Part shown: in pieces, positions 59,380 through 64,000 of the stretch
Numbering within the stretch: the first letter of the stretch is position 1
How the letters are laid out: every line of letters starts with the position of its first letter
Assembly: GCA_024516155.1 (NCBI GenBank)
Contig: JAJJXM010000071.1
Span: 186,001 to 250,000, forward strand
Direction of reading: 5' to 3'
Length of the DNA stretch: 64,000 nt
Origin: Pyronema omphalodes
Taxonomy: Eukaryota > Ascomycota > Pezizomycetes > Pezizales > Pyronemataceae
Position numbers and translations under genes: made by a program
The notes under the pieces: model-generated
Databases searched by the model: none
What the model saw: the letters and a program-made list of their open reading frames with translations, nothing else
Told to the model about the DNA's origin: nothing

Positions 59380-62300
59380 CTATCCCCTTCTGCGAGGCTT
59401 CTCTAGCCGGGAGTGTGCCCAGGTCGAGGTAGCAACCTTGGTTGCAGAGATAAAGGTGGAAAGAGCCTTGGTGCCGGAGGGGGTGTCCAGAATGGTGTTT
59501 AGGTTGATCCGGGAGTGTTGTCTGAGTTTGAGGTCCTTCCTGAGTGTGGAGCGAGCGGCCTGGAAGTCGGGGCAGCTCAGGAGGAGGTGTCGAGGCGTCT
59601 GCGGTGGATGGATTGGGCAGCTGCAGCTGCGGGAGGGGTATGCGTCGGATGGAGGGTGGGCCAAGCAGTTGAGGAAGTACCCGTGGCCGGTGCGAAGACC
59701 CAGGATTGCAGTTGATATCCAGCGGGGGTTTTCGGTGTACGCAGTGTCCATTTTGCGGCGGTGTGTGGCGGCGTACGTGCGCGGTCGGGGGAAAGAGGTG
59801 AACCAGGTAGCCCAGTCTTCGGTGTACCTCTCTCGAGCGCGGCGGCGCAGCCAAGTGAGGGATATCGGTATTTGTCGGCGTGGCGGTACTGTTGTCGCCT
59901 GTCGGGCCAGTTCGTCGGCGGCGTCGTTTCCGGGGACGCTAGTGTGTCCTGGGACCCAGTGGATGGTAATTGAGGTACCGTAAGTGTGAAGGTCGTGAGC
60001 GGTGTTGTGGATGGCCCAGGCGAGCTCCTGGCCGGGGCCTCGACGGAGGTGAGAGGCTCGACGTATCGCGGCTTGGTTGTCGGTAAAAACGTGGATGTGT
60101 TTGTCGTATAGGTCGTTGCGTCGAATATGTGTCAGACATGTCCGGAGTCCTTCGTGGATGGCCATAACGTCCGCGTCGAAGACTTCTGTTCTGTCGCCCA
60201 TGGGCACTATGGAGTTGACAGGTCGTGGCAGCCCGTGGGGGATGGTGTATCCTGCGCCTGTTATGCCGTCAAGTTGAGAGCCGTCCGTGTACAGTAGGAT
60301 AGTATCCGATCGTTGGCGAAGGGCGTGGAGGAGGAGGAGGTGGTCGTCGGCAGCGTCAGCCTTCGGGGAGGAGGAGATGTCGATCGTTAATGTAGGGGCG
60401 AGGTCGTCGTCGGGGATGTTTTGGGAGGTGTCCTCGATTTCGGCGTTTGGTTGGACCCACGGGGAGAGGGTGCTGATGACGTGTAGGAGGCGGGACGGGG
60501 CTTGTCCTGGGATGTGCCACGGGTGGTCGTACTCGGTGTCCGGGTTGATGGAGGCATCATCGATACTCGGGGCGGGAAACGAGACGGGGCAGCGTGTGAT
60601 GATAGGGTGCGAAGCGGGTAAGGTGAGGGTGCGCAGGGCGTATTTCCGCTGGCGGTTGTCAAGACGTATTGTGACGGGGGGGAGTGCGGATTCATTGTGG
60701 AGGGCCAGGATCGGAGTAGAGGTGAAAGCGTTGAGAATCCTGCGGAGGGCGGTGTTCTGTTGATTCTGGAGGGTGCGGGCAAGGTCTTTTTGTTGGTTCC
60801 ACCATATCTCTGCGCCGTAGTCTGCTCTCGACTGGACACACGCCTGGTAGATTAGTCTTGTAGCAGCGGGGGACAGACCTGTTTCGTACCGTGCTAACCT
60901 ACACAGTGCGTTCAGAGTTCTTTGCGCGGCGGTTACTCGTCTAGCTACATGTTTTCTAAAGTTAAGTTTCCTATCTAAATACAGGCCTATCCACCTCACA
61001 ACATCCTTCTCTCCTCCTTGTGTTCCCGGTGCGATAACTGTACCGTTTGGTAACTTAACTTTTTCCCCCTCAGTGATGCTATCGGTGCGTGCCCAGTGGA
61101 AATGCAGGAGCTCTGACTTGGCATCGTCAAATGCAACGGCGTTTGCGTCGGCCCACCGAAAGGCTGTTGTCGTGATGTTCTCAAGTGCGCGGGCGTTCGC
61201 TTTTCTGGTGCGTCCCTGGACGACGATCGCTACGTCGTCAATGTAGCTAGGTGTCCAGGCGTACGGGTGTACCTGCGCTAGTTCGTCGAATAATGGGCGG
61301 AGGTATAATAAGAAAAGTATGGGGGATGCAGGGGAACCTTGTGGGATGCCTGTTTGCACTGGGCGTTGCGTGTCAGTTCGCCCATCGAACGCTAGAGCGA
61401 TCGTGCGATCTGCGAGGAAGGACTGGCACCACGATACTACTGGTCGCGGGCACCCAAGCTGTCGTAATGTTTGTTGGAGGCGGTCAGCAGAGACGTTGTC
61501 GAACGCTCCACGAACATCGAGGAAGAGGGCAGAGGTTAGCATTCCGTGAGATTTCCCAATCTCAACGTCGTGCACCAGCGCCATCGCCGCGTCAATTGCT
61601 GATCTCTGCGGGCGTCCACCTATTTGGTCTCTATGTAGTAAGTCGTGAGAGTCTGCCATCGTGCCTAGGCGAGTGGCCATTAGTTTTTCGAGGGTCTTCC
61701 CAAGGCAGTTTAGGAGCGCAATCGGACGGTATGCCTTTGGATTGCTGTAATCCGGCTTGTTAGGTTTGGCGATAATGACTGTGGTGGCCTGGCGCCAGCA
61801 TCGCGGATGGTAGCCCACCGTCCCTAGTGTGGCGTAGAGGTTGTTCATGTGTTTGGGGATGGCAAGGTATGCTTGGCGCAGGCAGGCGAATGTGAGCCCA
61901 TCGGGTGCCGGCGCCTTCGTCGGCGAGGAGGAGAATATCGCTGTTTCTACCTCTGTCGGTGTAAAGGTTGTCCACTGCAACTCGCGGCGCGGGGGGAGGA
62001 CGGACGGAGGCGGTGGTGGCGGCGGCGGGGGAAACAACTTTTGGAAGGCCTCTACCTTTGCGTCGAAGGAGCTGCAGATTGTTTCTTGGCCGTTTATCAT
62101 TGCGCGGAGGTTTGGTATTAGCTGAGCACGCCGAGGGTTGGTGTACCTAAACGCCTGCCACACATCGGGTCCTTCGGCTTGGGAAAGATATTCCTTCCAC
62201 TTTGCATCTTTCGCCGTTCGAATGGTCCTGTGGTATTCGTTTCGGTGTTGTTTGTAGTTTAGGTGGGATCTATCGTCACGTTTGCGTTTCCACTTACGTC

Positions 62301-63300
62301 TTGCTTTGGTCATCTTTTTCCTTGCCTCGGTGACTTCTGCGGTCCACCATCTCTTCGATTGTGGGGTCACTTGTAGTACGGGGGTGGACGTAGTCGCGGC
62401 ATTAAGGATGGCATCTCGTATTGACTCCGCCCACGCATCGAGGTTGTCTGTGGTAGGGTGGTTGCGGTATTGTGTCCATGATGGTGTGAGGGCTAAGCAC
62501 GAGGCACGGAGGGTTTCGGCGAAGAGCTCCCAGTCCGTCTTTTTCCAGTTCAGTCGGTTTGTTGGGGGGGTTGTTTCAGCGTCTGGGTGGGTTGTGTGCA
62601 CTTCGAAACGTATGACTTCATGGTCAGATCCCGTAGCGTTGTCGTCGTCAATTGCCCAGTTGATTGTTTCCTCTGCCATGTGGGGTGATGCTAGGGTCAG
62701 GTCGAGGACGGAAGAACTGCGGCCTTGGTTGTAGTAGTAGGTGGGAATGTCAGGGACGGACACGAGGGTCCAGTCTCGTTGTTCGATGAGGTCAACTATT
62801 TCGGTGGCGCGGGTGGGGGAACGTGTGGAGGAGTTCCACAGGGCATGGTGAGCGTTGAGGTCACCTGTGATGATGCACCTGCGGGGGAGGGGGAGGGGGG
62901 TGAGGGCTCTCGGGATGGTATAAATATTGCTTTCGGGGTGTTTTTCGTTGTACATTTTAAGAAGAAAGAAAGAAGGAATTAAGTCAGTGCCTACCTCGAG
63001 GACCTGGAGGTCAGGATCCGCGCATATATCGGTGCGTTGAGAAACCCTGAGGTATGGGTTTGTCCTGGTCACATAGGCGGCTGTTCTGTTGGTGGTTCTG
63101 TCCCCACGCGGTGGCAAGACCAGTGTGAACGATGGGTGTGTGGTGGCGTATGTTATGTCGGTAATGTGAATTTCTTGTATTAGGATTATGTCGGCTGTGT
63201 TGTGTGCGCTATTCAGCAGCGCATCGAGTGCTGTTCGTTGTCGGTTCACGTTGTGGGAGACGATCCGTATGGTTGCTGCCAGTCTGTTGTAGCTAGACAT
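59380..63300 (-). CDS. LINE ORF2: endonuclease, reverse transcriptase, RNase H (1306 aa)
   Basis: The retrotransposition enzyme. The AP-type endonuclease (about 10-225) has IVSHNVNRQ, the Glu of LIQEIH, GDLNAHHALWNS, and the Asp and Ser-Asp-His of VLDLTLAS and GSDHEVIRF. The reverse transcriptase (about 480-740) has RPIALLNCLGKTLEKL, SALFLDVRGAFDNV, GIPQGSPASP and the catalytic YIDDVAIVV. The RNase H domain (about 985-1120) has LLYTDGSQ, the EVFDADVMAIHEGL Glu, VFTDNQAA and WVPGHTSVPGNDAAD. A C-terminal CCHC (CSCPIHPPQTPRHLLLSCPD) is present. Every catalytic residue I can check is present and the frame is unbroken. Its ATG overlaps the ORF1 stop by 8 nt, pointing to termination-reinitiation. 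It nicks chromosomal DNA and copies the element RNA in the nucleus. Confidence 0.95.
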   Translation of the reverse strand: MSSYNRLAATIRIVSHNVNRQRTALDALLNSAHNTADIILIQEIHITDITYATTHPSFTLVLPPRGDRTTNRTAAYVTRTNPYLRVSQRTDICADPDLQVLEVGTDLIPSFFLLKMYNEKHPESNIYTIPRALTPLPLPRRCIITGDLNAHHALWNSSTRSPTRATEIVDLIEQRDWTLVSVPDIPTYYYNQGRSSSVLDLTLASPHMAEETINWAIDDDNATGSDHEVIRFEVHTTHPDAETTPPTNRLNWKKTDWELFAETLRASCLALTPSWTQYRNHPTTDNLDAWAESIRDAILNAATTSTPVLQVTPQSKRWWTAEVTEARKKMTKARRKWKRKRDDRSHLNYKQHRNEYHRTIRTAKDAKWKEYLSQAEGPDVWQAFRYTNPRRAQLIPNLRAMINGQETICSSFDAKVEAFQKLFPPPPPPPPPSVLPPRRELQWTTFTPTEVETAIFSSSPTKAPAPDGLTFACLRQAYLAIPKHMNNLYATLGTVGYHPRCWRQATTVIIAKPNKPDYSNPKAYRPIALLNCLGKTLEKLMATRLGTMADSHDLLHRDQIGGRPQRSAIDAAMALVHDVEIGKSHGMLTSALFLDVRGAFDNVSADRLQQTLRQLGCPRPVVSWCQSFLADRTIALAFDGRTDTQRPVQTGIPQGSPASPILFLLYLRPLFDELAQVHPYAWTPSYIDDVAIVVQGRTRKANARALENITTTAFRWADANAVAFDDAKSELLHFHWARTDSITEGEKVKLPNGTVIAPGTQGGEKDVVRWIGLYLDRKLNFRKHVARRVTAAQRTLNALCRLARYETGLSPAATRLIYQACVQSRADYGAEIWWNQQKDLARTLQNQQNTALRRILNAFTSTPILALHNESALPPVTIRLDNRQRKYALRTLTLPASHPIITRCPVSFPAPSIDDASINPDTEYDHPWHIPGQAPSRLLHVISTLSPWVQPNAEIEDTSQNIPDDDLAPTLTIDISSSPKADAADDHLLLLHALRQRSDTILLYTDGSQLDGITGAGYTIPHGLPRPVNSIVPMGDRTEVFDADVMAIHEGLRTCLTHIRRNDLYDKHIHVFTDNQAAIRRASHLRRGPGQELAWAIHNTAHDLHTYGTSITIHWVPGHTSVPGNDAADELARQATTVPPRRQIPISLTWLRRRARERYTEDWATWFTSFPRPRTYAATHRRKMDTAYTENPRWISTAILGLRTGHGYFLNCLAHPPSDAYPSRSCSCPIHPPQTPRHLLLSCPDFQAARSTLRKDLKLRQHSRINLNTILDTPSGTKALSTFISATKVATSTWAHSRLEKPRRRG

Positions 63301-64000
63301 GGGCGTTCATCTCAGTGTCTCTGTCGGCTGGGTTGGGTGGGGCGGCGGCGGGGTTTTGTGACGCTGTCCAGGCTTCTTTGAATATGCGGATGCGTACGGG
63401 GCATTGCTTGCCGAAGCCTGGGTGGTCGAGGTCGGGGAGGTTGGCGTCCGCGCAGTTTTTGCAATGGTATCTAGTGTGCTCACAACTCTTACCTTTGCTT
63501 TGGGGGCAGTCGTTGCAGGCGTGGTCGTCCGTGGGGTGGTTCTGGCCGCAGATGCCGCAGGTGGGGCCTTGCGGTCCAGTGCAGTTGGTGTAGTGGTGGC
63601 TAAAGAGCAAGCAGCGCCGACACTGGTCGGTCCGTCGGGCAGAGTGGTACTCGGTGACTCTTCGGGGCTCGAAGAGTACCATGACTCGTTTGCGCTTCAG
63701 GAGTGCGAGCTCTTCGGCGGTACGTACCGCAATAACCACACTGGACGCTTCCTTGCCCACCCGTTTCTCCGCGGTCGTCATATATCGGGGGGGTTGCGCC
63801 AGGGTGACAGATCCGTTGCTGCGTTCGATCTCCTCCTGGAGGGAGCGCATTCCGTCGGGGGAGTCGGGGTATTGGCTCGTGGGGATTCCATGAACTGCGA
63901 GCTTATACCACCGTTCGTTCAGGCGGGGTGCGGCGATGGAGGTGTTGACCTGTCGCGTCGCTGTGTGTATGGTCCCTAGGTTCTCGGTCAGCTCGGATTC
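63293..64000 (-). CDS. LINE ORF1, C-terminal part (Gag-like, zinc knuckles)
   Basis: The frame is open from the right edge of the window to a TAG at 63293. The ATG at 63850 is internal, because the sequence upstream continues in frame (NERWYKLAVHGIPTSQYPD). It contains an RRM-like or Gag-core part, then three cysteine clusters: CRRCLLFSHHYTNC (CX2CX4HX4C), CGICGQNHPTDDHAC and CEHTRYHCKNC, typical of nucleic-acid-binding LINE ORF1 proteins. It ends MNAHV. It should coat the element RNA and deliver it with ORF2. The N-terminal half lies outside the window, so it cannot be compared with copy B. Confidence 0.9.
   Translation of the reverse strand, partial: ESELTENLGTIHTATRQVNTSIAAPRLNERWYKLAVHGIPTSQYPDSPDGMRSLQEEIERSNGSVTLAQPPRYMTTAEKRVGKEASSVVIAVRTAEELALLKRKRVMVLFEPRRVTEYHSARRTDQCRRCLLFSHHYTNCTGPQGPTCGICGQNHPTDDHACNDCPQSKGKSCEHTRYHCKNCADANLPDLDHPGFGKQCPVRIRIFKEAWTASQNPAAAPPNPADRDTEMNAHV

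Larger units (their letters stand above)
58551..64000 (-). mobile_element. Tad1-like LINE with intact ORF2 (5' end beyond window)
   Basis: ORF1 (partial), ORF2 and a 3' region of about 820 bp, read on the minus strand. The 3' tail at 58551-58575 has ACAAACAAACAAC repeats. A 20-base T-run (A on the element strand) at about 59270-59286 interrupts the 3' region and could be an internal or alternative end. Coding order (Gag-like ORF1 with zinc knuckles, then endonuclease-RT-RNase H) and sequence motifs place it with fungal Tad1-type elements. Its coding parts carry no nonsense mutation in this window, so it is the youngest layer of the stack. Confidence 0.9.

Noticed and set aside
63404..63979. 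191-codon plus-strand ORF
   Set aside because: Antisense of the LINE ORF1, whose zinc knuckles on the minus strand show the true coding direction.

Overview
The window comes from a filamentous ascomycete (Pezizomycotina). The signs are spliceosomal introns of about 48-120 bp with GTAAGT-type donors and CTAAC/CTGAC-like branch sites, a fungal NLR with an alpha/beta-hydrolase effector domain, a Kre9/Knh1-type GPI-anchored wall protein, a glutamine-rich C2H2 regulator, and Tad1-like LINEs with a chromovirus-type Ty3 element. Nothing in the sequence fixes the genus. No rRNA, tRNA or CRISPR array was recognised.

Layout. Positions 1-14 kb are gene-sparse with small hypothetical genes: a five-exon 244-aa gene at 1483-2487 whose first exon is only 10 bp, a two-exon coiled-coil gene on the minus strand (3292-4131), an uncertain gene at 6759-7487, and an internally duplicated 403-aa minus-strand gene (9947-11158). 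A diverged duplication of about 0.9 kb lies upstream of the first and third of these. A perfect 17-bp hairpin and a 13-bp minisatellite lie at 9.1-9.5 kb. At 12.7-13.1 kb there is a decayed ankyrin-repeat segment. It lies just upstream of the best gene in the window, an eight-exon NLR (14420-19531, 1541 aa: hydrolase, NACHT, about 15 ankyrin repeats) with an in-frame 165-codon duplication inside its repeat domain.

From 19.5 to 36 kb the DNA is mostly non-coding and rich in simple sequence (CATA/TATG runs, poly-G, poly-A). It holds one clear gene, a GPI-anchored Kre9/Knh1-like protein (24254-25078, minus), and two doubtful decayed coding segments. A four-exon, 973-aa zinc-finger regulator (36201-39341, minus) and a 783-aa uncharacterised protein with paired cysteine motifs (42430-44849, plus) follow. 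Next comes a cluster of at least six unrelated tandem-repeat families (44.9-46.2 kb).

From 48.6 kb to the right edge the window is retrotransposons. A Ty3/gypsy element on the plus strand (48615-54206) carries many stops and a frameshift. It is cut off by a stack of LINE-derived insertions that all lie on the minus strand. The rightmost is a large LINE with an intact 1306-codon ORF2 (endonuclease, reverse transcriptase, RNase H) and an ORF1 that runs off the window. Two other copies carry ORF1-type sequence followed directly by a short 3' region, with no ORF2. One of them shares about 250 bp of nearly identical 3' tail with the intact LINE. This looks like an ORF1-only, non-autonomous LINE family that may depend on the ORF2-bearing element, and it is the most interesting candidate system here together with the NLR and its decayed neighbour.
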